From assembly GCF_001653755.1 (NCBI RefSeq), contig NZ_CP015125.1:928001-992000 (forward strand): DNA of 64,000 nt. Reading direction: 5' to 3'. The translations under genes were made by a program, and so were the position numbers. Positions 33,767-41,779 of the stretch are shown piece after piece (position 1 is the first letter of the stretch; each line of letters starts with the position of its first letter). The notes under the pieces were generated by a model. The model ran no database searches. It was given only the letters and a program-made list of their open reading frames with translations, and had not been told where the DNA came from. Origin of the DNA: Dokdonia donghaensis DSW-1. Its GTDB lineage: Bacteria; Bacteroidota; Bacteroidia; Flavobacteriales; Flavobacteriaceae.

Positions 33767-34420
33767 ATGTACAGCAAGTCAGAAGAAAATTATTTAAAAG
33801 CAATCTACCATCTTGAGGCGATTGCAAAGCACGGGGTGAGCACTAATGCCATTGCAGGAGAGATGGAGACCAAGCCATCTTCTGTTACAGATATGGTAAA
33901 GAAGCTTGCAGATAAAGGTCTGGTAAATTATGTGAAATATAAGGGCACCACACTTACAGAAAAAGGTAAAAAGGCGGCGCTAGGTGTCGTGCGAAAACAT
34001 CGTATTTGGGAAGTTTTTCTTTTGGAAACGCTCGATTTTCAATGGGACGAGGTGCACGATATAGCAGAGCAACTGGAGCACATAAAATCACAAGAGCTTA
34101 TAAACAGGCTCGATAAGTTTTTAGATTATCCAGATTACGACCCGCACGGAGATCCTATTCCAGATAAAAACGGAAATATAAAAAGTGCCGAAAAGAAACT
34201 ACTCGCCGAACTTAAGAAAGGAAACCAAGGTCAGCTAGTAGGTGTGCGTGAGACAAGTCCAGACTTCCTTCAGTTTTTAGACAAGCGTAGTATAGCGATA
34301 GGGTCAAAAATTAAAGTACTAGGTAAAGAGTTTTTTGATGGATCTATGGTTATTCAGGTTCAGGGAGAGCAGTTTTTTATCTCAAAAAAAATAGCAGAAA
34401 ATCTTTACATCCACATTTAA
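33767..34420 (+). CDS. DtxR/MntR family metal-dependent regulator
   Basis: A 217-residue repressor. I take the ATG at 33767 (MYSKSEENYLKAIYHLE); a TTG six nt upstream is also in frame but less likely. The order is winged-helix (about 5-65), metal-binding dimerisation domain (about 70-135, with VRKHRIWEVFLLETLDFQWDEVHDIAEQLEH) and a C-terminal FeoA/SH3-like domain (about 145-217). It would repress metal-uptake genes in the presence of Mn2+ or Fe2+. It heads a plus-strand run of metal-import genes and is divergent from a TonB receptor, a usual arrangement for self-regulated metal islands. Confidence 0.92.
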   Translation: MYSKSEENYLKAIYHLEAIAKHGVSTNAIAGEMETKPSSVTDMVKKLADKGLVNYVKYKGTTLTEKGKKAALGVVRKHRIWEVFLLETLDFQWDEVHDIAEQLEHIKSQELINRLDKFLDYPDYDPHGDPIPDKNGNIKSAEKKLLAELKKGNQGQLVGVRETSPDFLQFLDKRSIAIGSKIKVLGKEFFDGSMVIQVQGEQFFISKKIAENLYIHI

Positions 34421-34435
34421 TTTAAAGCAGCATTA

Positions 34436-35353
34436 ATGAAACAGAGTTTTTATATCGCAATTGTATTTTTCGCTTTAAGCGTAATAAGTTGTAAAGAAAA
34501 TATAGAGGATAATGGTAGGTTAAACGTTGTTACCACTACCTCTATGATTACAGACCTAGTAAAAAACATAGGTGGTGAGCACATCAACTTGCAGGGGCTT
34601 ATGGGTGCCGGAGTAGACCCACACTTATATAAAGCAAGTGCTGGCGATGTCACAAAATTATCTCGTGCAGATGTTATTTTTTATAACGGTCTACATCTAG
34701 AAGGCAAACTGGTAGAGGTGTTTGAAAAGATGAACGCCACCCAAGTCACGCAGGTGGCACTGGGCGAAGTGTTAGATAAAAACACCCTCATAGGGTCAGA
34801 CTATTTTGCGTCTAACTATGATCCTCACGTGTGGTTTAACATTAGATACTTTAAGCAGTTTGTAGCAGAGGTTACAAGTACGCTTTCGCGAAAGGACCCT
34901 CAAAACGCATCATATTATCAAGCAAATGCCAAAACCTACCTAGCAAAATTAGAAACGCTAGAAGCCGAAATAAAGGCCAAAGTAGCCACCCTCGCCCCTG
35001 AAAAAAGGATACTCGTTACCGCACACGATGCCTTTAATTATTTTGGTAAGAGTTATGGTTTTGAGGTAGTAGGCTTGCAGGGTCTATCTACAGCAACAGA
35101 GGCTGGTGTTCAAGACGTACAGCGTCTATCAAAATTTATAATAGAGAATAAGGTAAAAGCCATCTTTGTAGAAAGCTCTGTGCCTAGACGCACGATAGAG
35201 GCATTGCAAGCCGCAGTTCAGTCTAAAGGAAACGAAGTAACTATAGGCGGATCTCTATATAGCGATGCGCTGGGTAATGCTGGTACAGAAGAGGGAACCT
35301 ACATAGGGATGTTTACATATAATGTGACTACAATCGTAGAAGCCTTAAAATAA
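34436..35353 (+). CDS. Metal ABC transporter substrate-binding lipoprotein (TroA-like)
   Basis: A 305-residue lipoprotein (lipidated Cys19, [10 protein letters not shown]) of the cluster A-I metal-binding proteins. The four ligands fall at His63 (DPHLYK), His131 (DPHVWF), His197 (TAHDAF) and Asp277 (SLYSDALG), the three-His one-Asp set of TroA-type binders, so Zn2+ or Mn2+ is likely. It lies 15 nt after mntR and 4 nt before the ATPase gene. Residues 149-153 (TLSRK) are encoded by an iterated palindrome copy, before a variable helix; a shorter palindrome variant (CGCTTTAAGCG, 34471-34481) lies in the signal-peptide codons. Confidence 0.92.
   Translation: MKQSFYIAIVFFALSVISCKENIEDNGRLNVVTTTSMITDLVKNIGGEHINLQGLMGAGVDPHLYKASAGDVTKLSRADVIFYNGLHLEGKLVEVFEKMNATQVTQVALGEVLDKNTLIGSDYFASNYDPHVWFNIRYFKQFVAEVTSTLSRKDPQNASYYQANAKTYLAKLETLEAEIKAKVATLAPEKRILVTAHDAFNYFGKSYGFEVVGLQGLSTATEAGVQDVQRLSKFIIENKVKAIFVESSVPRRTIEALQAAVQSKGNEVTIGGSLYSDALGNAGTEEGTYIGMFTYNVTTIVEALK
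34879..34894. repeat. Iterated palindrome inside the substrate-binding gene
   Basis: The exact core is 34883-34894; it encodes TLSRK (residues 149-153). The left outer arm TACG is present and the right arm is absent. Confidence 0.9.
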
Positions 35354-35357
35354 CAAT

Positions 35358-36098
35358 ATGTCAGAATCAAAAATAGCCATACGCGTAGATGATCTCACGG
35401 TTGCTTATAACTATAAGCCAGTGCTGTGGGATATAGATCTTGAGGTGCCTGAAGGTGTGCTTATGGCAATAGTAGGTCCTAATGGTGCGGGTAAGTCTAC
35501 CCTTATAAAATCCATACTCGGCATTATTGATCCTATTGCTGGGAGTGTTTCCATTTATGGAAAACCGTACGATGAGCAGCGTAAGCTTGTAGCATATGTA
35601 CCCCAAAAAGGAAGTGTAGACTGGGATTTTCCCACCACGGCGCTAGATGTCGTGATGATGGGAACGTATGGAAAGCTAGGGTGGATAAAACGACCAGGAG
35701 CCAAGCAAAAGAAAGCAGCGCTAGAAGCACTTGAAAAAGTAGGGATGCTACCTTTTAAAAGTAGACAAATAAGTCAACTGTCTGGCGGGCAGCAGCAACG
35801 TGTTTTTCTTGCCAGAGCACTTGTGCAAAATGCTGCTATTTATTTTATGGATGAACCTTTTCAAGGTGTGGATGCTACGACAGAGATTGCCATTATTAAT
35901 ATCTTAAAGGAACTTCGTAAAGCAGGTAAAACCGTAGTGGTTGTACATCACGATTTACAAACTGTTCCAGAATACTTTGACTGGGTAACATTCTTAAATG
36001 TAAAGAAGATTGCTACCGGTCCAGTAAAAGATATTTTTAATGATGATAATCTCACCAAAACTTATGGGATTAATTATAAAGTAGCGGTAAATCAGTAG
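35358..36098 (+). CDS. Metal ABC transporter ATP-binding protein
   Basis: A 246-residue ABC ATPase. Walker A is GPNGAGKST at 40-48, the signature is LSGGQQQR, and Walker B is [12 protein letters not shown]. Together with the TroA-like binding protein and the two permeases it forms a Mn/Zn/Fe importer. It starts 4 nt after the binding protein, so it is the same operon. A four-helix-bundle gene separates it from the permeases. Confidence 0.95.
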   Translation: MSESKIAIRVDDLTVAYNYKPVLWDIDLEVPEGVLMAIVGPNGAGKSTLIKSILGIIDPIAGSVSIYGKPYDEQRKLVAYVPQKGSVDWDFPTTALDVVMMGTYGKLGWIKRPGAKQKKAALEALEKVGMLPFKSRQISQLSGGQQQRVFLARALVQNAAIYFMDEPFQGVDATTEIAIINILKELRKAGKTVVVVHHDLQTVPEYFDWVTFLNVKKIATGPVKDIFNDDNLTKTYGINYKVAVNQ

Positions 36099-36110
36099 TT
36101 GGTAGTTGTT

Positions 36111-36127
36111 AGAACTTAGCTTTTAGA
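36111..36127. repeat. Left imperfect inverted repeat around the four-helix-bundle gene
   Basis: AGAACTTAGCTTTTAG (36111-36127 region) is an imperfect reverse complement of CTAAAGGCTAAGAAC at 36386-36400. The pair brackets the four-helix-bundle gene, between the ATPase stop (36098) and the permease start (36417). Confidence 0.6.
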
Positions 36128-36138
36128 ATATGTAGATA

Positions 36139-36396
36139 ATGAGTAAAGATGTTGTATTTAATTTCGAAAAATTAAAGGTGTATCAAAAGTCGCTTGACTT
36201 TGTTGACTTCGTCTATGAAATAATTCAGAACTTTCCAGTTGATGAGAGATTTGCTTTAAGTTCTCAATATCGCAGGGCAGCATTATCTATTTCACTCAAC
36301 ATTGGTGAAGGTCAAGTAAGTTCTGATGCACAGTTTAATAGATATTTAGATATTGCTCTCAATTCATTAAGTCTAAATCCCAAAGCTAAAGGCTAA
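36139..36396 (+). CDS. Four-helix-bundle protein, C-terminally short
   Basis: An 85-residue protein of the four-helix-bundle family (23S rRNA intervening-sequence protein / Avd-like). The family pattern is clear: FEKLKVYQKSLDFVDFVYEII, then FALSSQYRRAALSISLNIGEG. Usual members have about 115-120 residues, so about 30 are missing at the C-terminus, and the end (DIALNSLSLNPKAKG) departs from the family. It lies inside a metal ABC operon, where it has no expected role, and is flanked by imperfect inverted repeats. The known family is associated with 23S rRNA insertions and other intervening elements, so I see it as an inserted element gene, possibly decaying. Confidence 0.85.
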   Translation: MSKDVVFNFEKLKVYQKSLDFVDFVYEIIQNFPVDERFALSSQYRRAALSISLNIGEGQVSSDAQFNRYLDIALNSLSLNPKAKG

Positions 36397-36400
36397 GAAC
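36386..36400. repeat. Right imperfect inverted repeat around the four-helix-bundle gene
   Basis: CTAAAGGCTAAGAAC, the partner of 36111-36127. It overlaps the last codons and the stop of the four-helix-bundle gene. Confidence 0.6.
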
Positions 36401-36416
36401 TAATAGCTATTAATTT

Positions 36417-37529
36417 ATGGAACTCTCAGATTACTTCTCGCAATTATTTTCAGATTATACCCTAAGGACTATTACTTTGGGTACAGCTATACTTGGAGCA
36501 ATCTGCGGGATGTTAGGGAGCTTTGCGGTATTGAGAAAACAGAGCCTTCTAGGTGATGCAATCTCACACGCGGCATTACCAGGTATTGCCATTGCTTTTT
36601 TAATCACTGGTACAAAAGATAGTAATATCTTATTGCTTGGAGCGCTCGTAAGTGGTTTGATAGGTACTTTCTGGATACGAGGTATGATTACAAAAACACA
36701 CCTCAAAAGTGATACGGCATTGGGTCTTGTGTTGTCATTATTTTTTGGTTTTGGAATGCTGTTGCTCACATTTATACAGAAACAACCTAATGCAAATCAA
36801 GCAGGACTTGATAAATACCTATTTGGTCAGGCCGCAACCCTCGTAGAGAGCGACGTGATTTTAATGGCAATTGTAACTGGGGTCTGCCTGGTGATTATGT
36901 TACTCTTCTGGAAAGAGTTTAAAATTCTTCTCTTTGATGCAGATTATACAAAGACCTTAGGGTTTAACACAAGATTTATAGATGTGCTTATTACCTTTTT
37001 TATAGTCTTGGCTATTGTTTTAGGGTTGCAAACGGTAGGAGTGGTACTTATGAGTGCTATGTTACTTGCTCCAGCCGCTGCCGCAAGACAGTGGACAAAC
37101 AAGCTAAGTGTAATGATAGTGCTTGCAGCTATTTTTGGTGCCTTTTCTGGTGTATTTGGCACAGCTATAAGTGCGAGTCAAAACAACCTGTCTACAGGGC
37201 CAGTTATTGTGCTGGTAGCTGGTGTGTTTGTGGTGGTTTCATTTGTGTTTTCTCCTGGGCGAGGAATTTTGTTTAAACAGCTGCGCAAGTATCAGAATAG
37301 ACGAGATCTCAAATTACAAAAGACCTTGCAATTTATGTTTGATATTGCAAAAACACACGAGAATATATCACACCCACACGCAATAAAGATTCTTAATAAT
37401 TTTCAAGGGTATACCCGTGCTTCTCTTAAAGAGATGGAAGAAAAAGAATGGGTGAAAGTACGAGGTCAGAAATGGGCAATGACAGAAAAAGGCTATGATG
37501 CCGCAGTAAACCTTTATAAGAATAACTAA
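36417..37529 (+). CDS. Metal ABC transporter permease with C-terminal winged-helix domain, 1
   Basis: A 370-residue protein. Residues 1-270 are a membrane domain of the ABC-3 family, with about eight helices and the region GDAISHAALPGIAIAFL typical of ZnuB/MntC permeases. After a basic linker (about 280-295, KQLRKYQNRRDLKLQK) there is a soluble domain (about 300-370) with a winged-helix pattern like the DtxR family (TLQFMFDIAKTHENISHPHAIKIL, then EEKEWVKVRGQKWAMTEKGYDAA). Its stop overlaps the next permease start by one base (TAATG at 37527-37531), so the two are coupled. Confidence 0.92.
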   Translation: MELSDYFSQLFSDYTLRTITLGTAILGAICGMLGSFAVLRKQSLLGDAISHAALPGIAIAFLITGTKDSNILLLGALVSGLIGTFWIRGMITKTHLKSDTALGLVLSLFFGFGMLLLTFIQKQPNANQAGLDKYLFGQAATLVESDVILMAIVTGVCLVIMLLFWKEFKILLFDADYTKTLGFNTRFIDVLITFFIVLAIVLGLQTVGVVLMSAMLLAPAAAARQWTNKLSVMIVLAAIFGAFSGVFGTAISASQNNLSTGPVIVLVAGVFVVVSFVFSPGRGILFKQLRKYQNRRDLKLQKTLQFMFDIAKTHENISHPHAIKILNNFQGYTRASLKEMEEKEWVKVRGQKWAMTEKGYDAAVNLYKNN

Positions 37530-38686
37530 TGGATGCTCAGGTAGAAATACAACTTATTGCCGCAGTAGTCGCTATAGCGTGTGCTATACCAGGAGTTTTT
37601 CTTGTATTGCGCAAGATGGCGCTCATAAGTGACGCCATAAGTCACTCTATCTTACCGGGTATTGTGATAGGCTTCTTTATAACAGAAGATCTTAACTCTC
37701 CGCTTTTAATACTTCTTGCGGCTCTTATGGGAGTGATTACAGTTGTACTTGTAGAGGCAATACAAAAAACAGGGCTTGTAAAAGAAGACACGGCAATAGG
37801 CTTAGTCTTCCCAGCCTTGTTTAGCATAGGTGTTATTCTCATTGCAAAAAATGCAAACGATGTGCACCTAGATGTAGACGCCGTCTTGCTAGGTGAGCTC
37901 GCTTTTGCTCCTTTTGACAGACTCATTGTGTCTGGTACAGATATCGGTCCAAAATCTTTATGGGTTATGGGTACAATTTTATTAATAACCATAGGTATGC
38001 TATTTGCCTTCTTTAAGGAGCTTAAGGTAAGCACCTTTGATGCAGGACTATCAGCAGCGTTAGGATTCTCACCTGTCGTTCTGCATTATGGATTAATGAC
38101 AGTTTCTTCGGTTACGGTGGTGGGCGCTTTTGAAGCAGTAGGTGCAGTGCTAGTCGTAGCGCTTATGATTGCCCCAGCGGCCACTGCATATTTGCTCACT
38201 TCAGATTTAAAAAAGATGTTAGTGCTCTCTGTTATTTTCGGAGTGTTTTCGGCAATAGCGGGATATTGGGTGGCTCATTTTCTTGATGCCTCTATCGCTG
38301 GATCTATGACAACCGTCTTAGGTTTAGTCTTTCTAATGGTCTATCTATTTGCGCCAAATAAAGGGCTTATCGCAGTGATGTATCGCCAAAAACAACAACG
38401 CACAGAGGTGTCTCTACTTACATTTTTATTGCATTTAAATAATCACGAAGAGAAGAGTGAGCGTCACGTAAAACATCTTAATGAGCATATAAACTGGCAA
38501 AAGGTACGTTCTAAAACAGTACTCGACCTTGCTGAAAGAAACAACCTTGTACGCATAGATAAAAACATTGTCTCTCTTACAACAAAAGGAAAAGAGTTTA
38601 CAGACCTCGCTCTAGAATATATCATCACAAATAAGGATGAAAAAATAGAGCATATGAAGGATGACTTCTTCCTCTTTAGAGGTTAA
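37529..38686 (+). CDS. Metal ABC transporter permease with C-terminal winged-helix domain, 2
   Basis: A 385-residue ABC-3 family permease (membrane part about 1-285, with SDAISHSILPGIVIGFF). A C-terminal extension (about 300-375) again looks like a winged-helix domain (LLTFLLHLNNHEEKSERHVKHLNE, then VLDLAERNNLVRIDKNIVSLTTKGKEF). The pair of permeases presumably forms a heterodimer channel. It ends the importer operon; 80 nt follow before a separate secreted-protein gene. Confidence 0.92.
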   Translation: MDAQVEIQLIAAVVAIACAIPGVFLVLRKMALISDAISHSILPGIVIGFFITEDLNSPLLILLAALMGVITVVLVEAIQKTGLVKEDTAIGLVFPALFSIGVILIAKNANDVHLDVDAVLLGELAFAPFDRLIVSGTDIGPKSLWVMGTILLITIGMLFAFFKELKVSTFDAGLSAALGFSPVVLHYGLMTVSSVTVVGAFEAVGAVLVVALMIAPAATAYLLTSDLKKMLVLSVIFGVFSAIAGYWVAHFLDASIAGSMTTVLGLVFLMVYLFAPNKGLIAVMYRQKQQRTEVSLLTFLLHLNNHEEKSERHVKHLNEHINWQKVRSKTVLDLAERNNLVRIDKNIVSLTTKGKEFTDLALEYIITNKDEKIEHMKDDFFLFRG

Positions 38687-38766
38687 TTAATGGTTATTTT
38701 GCAACGTGGCATTAGTTTTGGAGTATTTAAGTAACTAATCATAAGATTTAAAAACAACCGCTGTTT

Positions 38767-39171
38767 ATGAAAACATACTTTACACTCATTTGTTTGCTTT
38801 TATTTTCCGCTTTCGCGAAAGCGCAAGACACCACAAAAGTAGAAGTCCCAAAAATATATGTAAAAGCATATCAAGGTGCGGCTACGCCTATAAATCATAC
38901 GTCATTACGCCTAGTACAAGTATTGCAAGATAGTAGATGCCCAAAAGGAGCCGACTGTATCTGGGCGGGAAATGCAAAAGTTGAGGTAGAAATAATAAAT
39001 GAAAAAGGTGATAAAATCACCAAACAAGTCACGATAAACGGGCTACAAGCGCCAGCAGTGTATACAGAAGATGGTCTTGAGATTTATATAAGAGGTCTAG
39101 CGCCTTACCCTACAACGGGATCAAAAATAAATCCGAGTGACTATTATTTGAGAGTGGAGGTTAAAAACTAG
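38767..39171 (+). CDS. Small periplasmic protein of unknown function
   Basis: A 134-residue exported protein. The signal peptide runs to about residue 20 (FSAFAKAQ) and its end is encoded by an iterated palindrome: AFAK plus A gives an A-x-A cleavage site. The mature domain has the phrase DSRCPKGADCIWAGNAKVEV (residues 56-75), with a cysteine pair seen in a group of flavobacterial exported proteins. It follows the metal importer operon with an 80-nt gap. Its 3' end overlaps the convergent Cys-rich gene by 4 nt. The function is unknown. Confidence 0.78.
   Translation: MKTYFTLICLLLFSAFAKAQDTTKVEVPKIYVKAYQGAATPINHTSLRLVQVLQDSRCPKGADCIWAGNAKVEVEIINEKGDKITKQVTINGLQAPAVYTEDGLEIYIRGLAPYPTTGSKINPSDYYLRVEVKN
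38808..38823. repeat. Iterated palindrome inside a signal-peptide-coding region
   Basis: The exact core is 38810-38821; it encodes AFAK in FSAFAKAQ at the signal peptidase site of the gene at 38767. Confidence 0.95.
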
Positions 39172-39308
39172 CAACCACAACTACCATTACCACAGCCATT
39201 ATCATCCTTTTTCTTTAAAAAAGACGGGGTATAAATAAATTTTGTTATTAAGTAACCTATAGCTGCAAGAAAGATGAGCAGCACCATAATTTTTTGAAAA
39301 ATCTCCAT
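39168..39308 (-). CDS. Small Cys-tailed membrane protein (FeoB-associated type)
   Basis: An ORF of 46 codons plus stop. One membrane helix (about residues 8-27, MVLLIFLAAIGYLITKF) is followed by a short cytosolic or periplasmic tail with KKKDDNGCGNGSCGC, which has three cysteines. This matches the FeoB-associated Cys-rich membrane protein family in size, topology and position (36 nt downstream of feoB on the same strand). Its stop overlaps the end of the convergent gene by 4 nt. It could bind iron or link FeoB to other proteins; the role is inferred. Confidence 0.85.
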   Translation of the reverse strand: MEIFQKIMVLLIFLAAIGYLITKFIYTPSFLKKKDDNGCGNGSCGC

Positions 39309-39344
39309 ATTATATAGTAGTTCTTAATGGTTAATCCTTACAGT

Positions 39345-41471
39345 TTATTTAAGCATTTGGTAGGCTATTAGTGCAGCCATATATGCAATAACTGTCATCG
39401 CACCTAGTTGAATCATAGGCCATTTCCAGCTATTAGTCTCTCTCTTTACAATGGCAAGTGTACTCATACATTGCATCGCAAAGGCATAAAATAATAAAAG
39501 CGATATGCCACTTGCAAAGTTAAATCTTGGGGTGCCTAGTACTGGGTTTATCTCGCCTGCCATTCTATTTTTTATGGTCTCTTCTTCGGCGTCACCTACG
39601 CTATAAATAGTTGCTAGCGTACCTACAAAAACTTCACGAGCGGCAAAAGAGGTGATAAGGGCAATCCCTATCTTCCAGTCATAACCTAGTGGTTCTACTA
39701 TAGGCTCAATAGCTTTACCCATATAACCTATATAGCTGTGTTCTAGCTTCTGGCTCGCAACGAGCTTATCTATTTCTGCTTGGTAAGCTTGTACGTCTGA
39801 AAATGCGTTTACACCTCCTTGTGCTTCTAGGTTTGTGGTTACAATATCTTCTGCCTGATTAAATTTTTCATTAGGCCCAAAAGAAGCGAGTACCCATAGC
39901 ACAATACTTATGGCGAGTATGATCTTACCAGCATCTACTACAAAAGATTTTGTCTTTTCAAGTACATTGATTCCCACGTTTTTAAGAAGAGGGAGTTTAT
40001 AGTTAGGCATTTCTACTACAAAGAAAGACTTACTTTTTATTTTAAGAATCTTATTGAGGATCCACGCAGAGCCTATGGCAGCACCAAAGCCTATGAGGTA
40101 CATAAGCATAAGCGTGAGCGCCTGCAGATTAAAAAATAAGAACTTCTCATCTGGAATAACCAGTGATATAATAATAAGATATACAGGTAATCGTGCAGAG
40201 CAGGTGGTAAATGGCGTTACTAGTATGGTAATTAATCGCTCTTTCCAACTTTCTATATTACGAGTCGCCATTACAGCGGGTATAGCACAGGCCGTTCCAG
40301 ATATAAGCGGCACTACAGATTTACCACTTAGTCCAAAACGGCGCATCACCCTATCCATCAAGAAGACTACGCGACTCATATAGCCGCTCTCTTCTAGCAC
40401 AGAAATAAATAAAAATAAAAAGGCAATTTGTGGTATAAAAATCACGATACCACCTAGTCCCGCGATTATACCTTCGGCAAGTAGGTCTGTGAGCTTTCCT
40501 TCTGGTAGCGTGGCTTGTACCCACTCACTCATATGTGCAAATGCAGCGTCTATCGCATCCATTGGGTATTGTGACCAGTCATATATCACTTGGAAAATAA
40601 GTAATAATATCGCAAAGAAAATCACATAACCCCATATCTTGTGTGTGAGTATGCGATCAAGACGTGCTCTTAGGTCTTTTGCATTTTCTACGTCTATAGT
40701 TTGCGTCTCGTTGAGCGTCTCATTTATAAACTTATAGCGTATGATGGTTTCCTTTTGCTGTAGTCTTTTTAGGTTACTCTCAGACTCGGTCTTAAATGAT
40801 GAGATACTCTTCATCTCCCCACGTTCTAGCTTACCAAAATTTACATCTTGAGTAATTACTAGCCATAATTTATATAAATCTTGGTTAGGAAAGGCTTTGC
40901 GTAGTCTATCAAAATATTCTGGAGCAATGACAGATGCATTTACACAAGGCTCTGTGTTAAGCGTGCGATACTCAGATATAAGCTCTTTGAGTTCTGTAAT
41001 TCCCGTATTTTTTCTTGAGCTTATAAGAGCTATGCGTGTTTTAAGACGCTTCTCCATCTCTGGTATATCTAGAGAGATGGCTTTGCGTTCCATACGGTCT
41101 GCCATATTTATGGCGAGTATGGTGGGTATACCTAAGTCCTTAATCTGTGTAAAGAGGAGTAGGTTGCGCTTAAGGTTTTCTACGTCAGATACTACAACGG
41201 CTACATCTGGGTAGTCTTTATCATTCTTGTTAAGTAGTAACTCTATTACAACATTCTCATCTAGTGAAGAAGCATTAAGGCTATACGTACCTGGTAGGTC
41301 TAATATATGTGCTTTTACACCACGAGGGAGTTTACATACACCTTCTTTTTTTTCTACCGTAATACCTGGATAGTTACCCACCTGCTGGTTAAGGCCTGTA
41401 AGGTGATTAAATACCGAAGTCTTTCCGGTGTTCGGGTTACCGATGAGTGCAACGTTAAGCTGTTTTGCCAT
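39345..41471 (-). CDS. feoB: Ferrous iron transport protein B
   Basis: A 708-residue FeoB. The N-terminal GTPase domain has G1 GNPNTGKT (11-18) and G3 DLPG (58-61); NMADRME supplies the NxxD nucleotide-specificity site. A membrane domain with about ten helices follows, with the Gate motifs (around GGIVIFIPQIAFLFLFISVLEESGYMSR, then TTCSARLPVYLI). It imports Fe2+. It starts 4 nt after feoA and is followed by a Cys-rich small protein. Confidence 0.97.
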   Translation of the reverse strand: MAKQLNVALIGNPNTGKTSVFNHLTGLNQQVGNYPGITVEKKEGVCKLPRGVKAHILDLPGTYSLNASSLDENVVIELLLNKNDKDYPDVAVVVSDVENLKRNLLLFTQIKDLGIPTILAINMADRMERKAISLDIPEMEKRLKTRIALISSRKNTGITELKELISEYRTLNTEPCVNASVIAPEYFDRLRKAFPNQDLYKLWLVITQDVNFGKLERGEMKSISSFKTESESNLKRLQQKETIIRYKFINETLNETQTIDVENAKDLRARLDRILTHKIWGYVIFFAILLLIFQVIYDWSQYPMDAIDAAFAHMSEWVQATLPEGKLTDLLAEGIIAGLGGIVIFIPQIAFLFLFISVLEESGYMSRVVFLMDRVMRRFGLSGKSVVPLISGTACAIPAVMATRNIESWKERLITILVTPFTTCSARLPVYLIIISLVIPDEKFLFFNLQALTLMLMYLIGFGAAIGSAWILNKILKIKSKSFFVVEMPNYKLPLLKNVGINVLEKTKSFVVDAGKIILAISIVLWVLASFGPNEKFNQAEDIVTTNLEAQGGVNAFSDVQAYQAEIDKLVASQKLEHSYIGYMGKAIEPIVEPLGYDWKIGIALITSFAAREVFVGTLATIYSVGDAEEETIKNRMAGEINPVLGTPRFNFASGISLLLFYAFAMQCMSTLAIVKRETNSWKWPMIQLGAMTVIAYMAALIAYQMLK

Positions 41472-41475
41472 AGGG

Positions 41476-41706
41476 TTATGCTGGCGTTTCTATTAGAATG
41501 TGTAATGCAGTCTCACGACGTATCGCCATATGACAACCATTCACATCTATGTACATAGGGTCTGCAAAGGGCGCAAGTTGTAATAAACGCACTTCGTTAC
41601 CTGGTAGACAGCCCATTTCTAGTAGTTTAAGAGGCACCTCGTCTGTCATTACATCTGTAATGATTGCGCGTTCTCCTTTTAGTAAGTGGGCTACTGTTTT
41701 TTTCAA
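41476..41706 (-). CDS. feoA: Ferrous iron transport protein A
   Basis: A 76-residue SH3-like FeoA, needed for FeoB function (KKTVAHLLKGERAIITDVMTDEVPLKLLEMGCLPGNEV). It starts the feoAB unit, with a 4-nt gap to feoB. The TAnnTTTG box and a pair of TTTAGAT repeats lie just upstream. Confidence 0.95.
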   Translation of the reverse strand: MKKTVAHLLKGERAIITDVMTDEVPLKLLEMGCLPGNEVRLLQLAPFADPMYIDVNGCHMAIRRETALHILIETPA

Positions 41707-41712
41707 TGTTTA

Positions 41713-41740
41713 TTTAGATTGAATTTAGATAACAAAAGTA
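41713..41740 (-). promoter_or_regulatory. Candidate feoAB promoter and metal operator
   Basis: On the minus strand TACTTTTG (41740-41733) matches TAnnTTTG. Downstream of it, at 41713-41719 and 41724-41730, TTTAGAT (plus strand) occurs twice with an 11-bp spacing, so on the minus strand it reads TTATCTAAA and AATCTAAAT. A similar TTATCTAAA is next to mntR (33706-33714). Confidence 0.4.
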
Positions 41741-41748
41741 ATGCATTT

Positions 41749-41768
41749 TACGCTTTCGCGAAAGCGTA
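41749..41768. repeat. Iterated palindrome, full 20-bp form
   Basis: TACGCTTTCGCGAAAGCGTA, exact core 41753-41764, between feoA and the SCO1 gene, near the feo promoter. Confidence 0.95.
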
Positions 41769-41779
41769 CGCATTCCAAA

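Noticed and set aside
36139..36396. The four-helix-bundle gene as part of the metal transporter
   Set aside because: The family is tied to rRNA insertions and retroelement-type loci, not to ABC importers, and the flanking repeats and shortened end suggest insertion.
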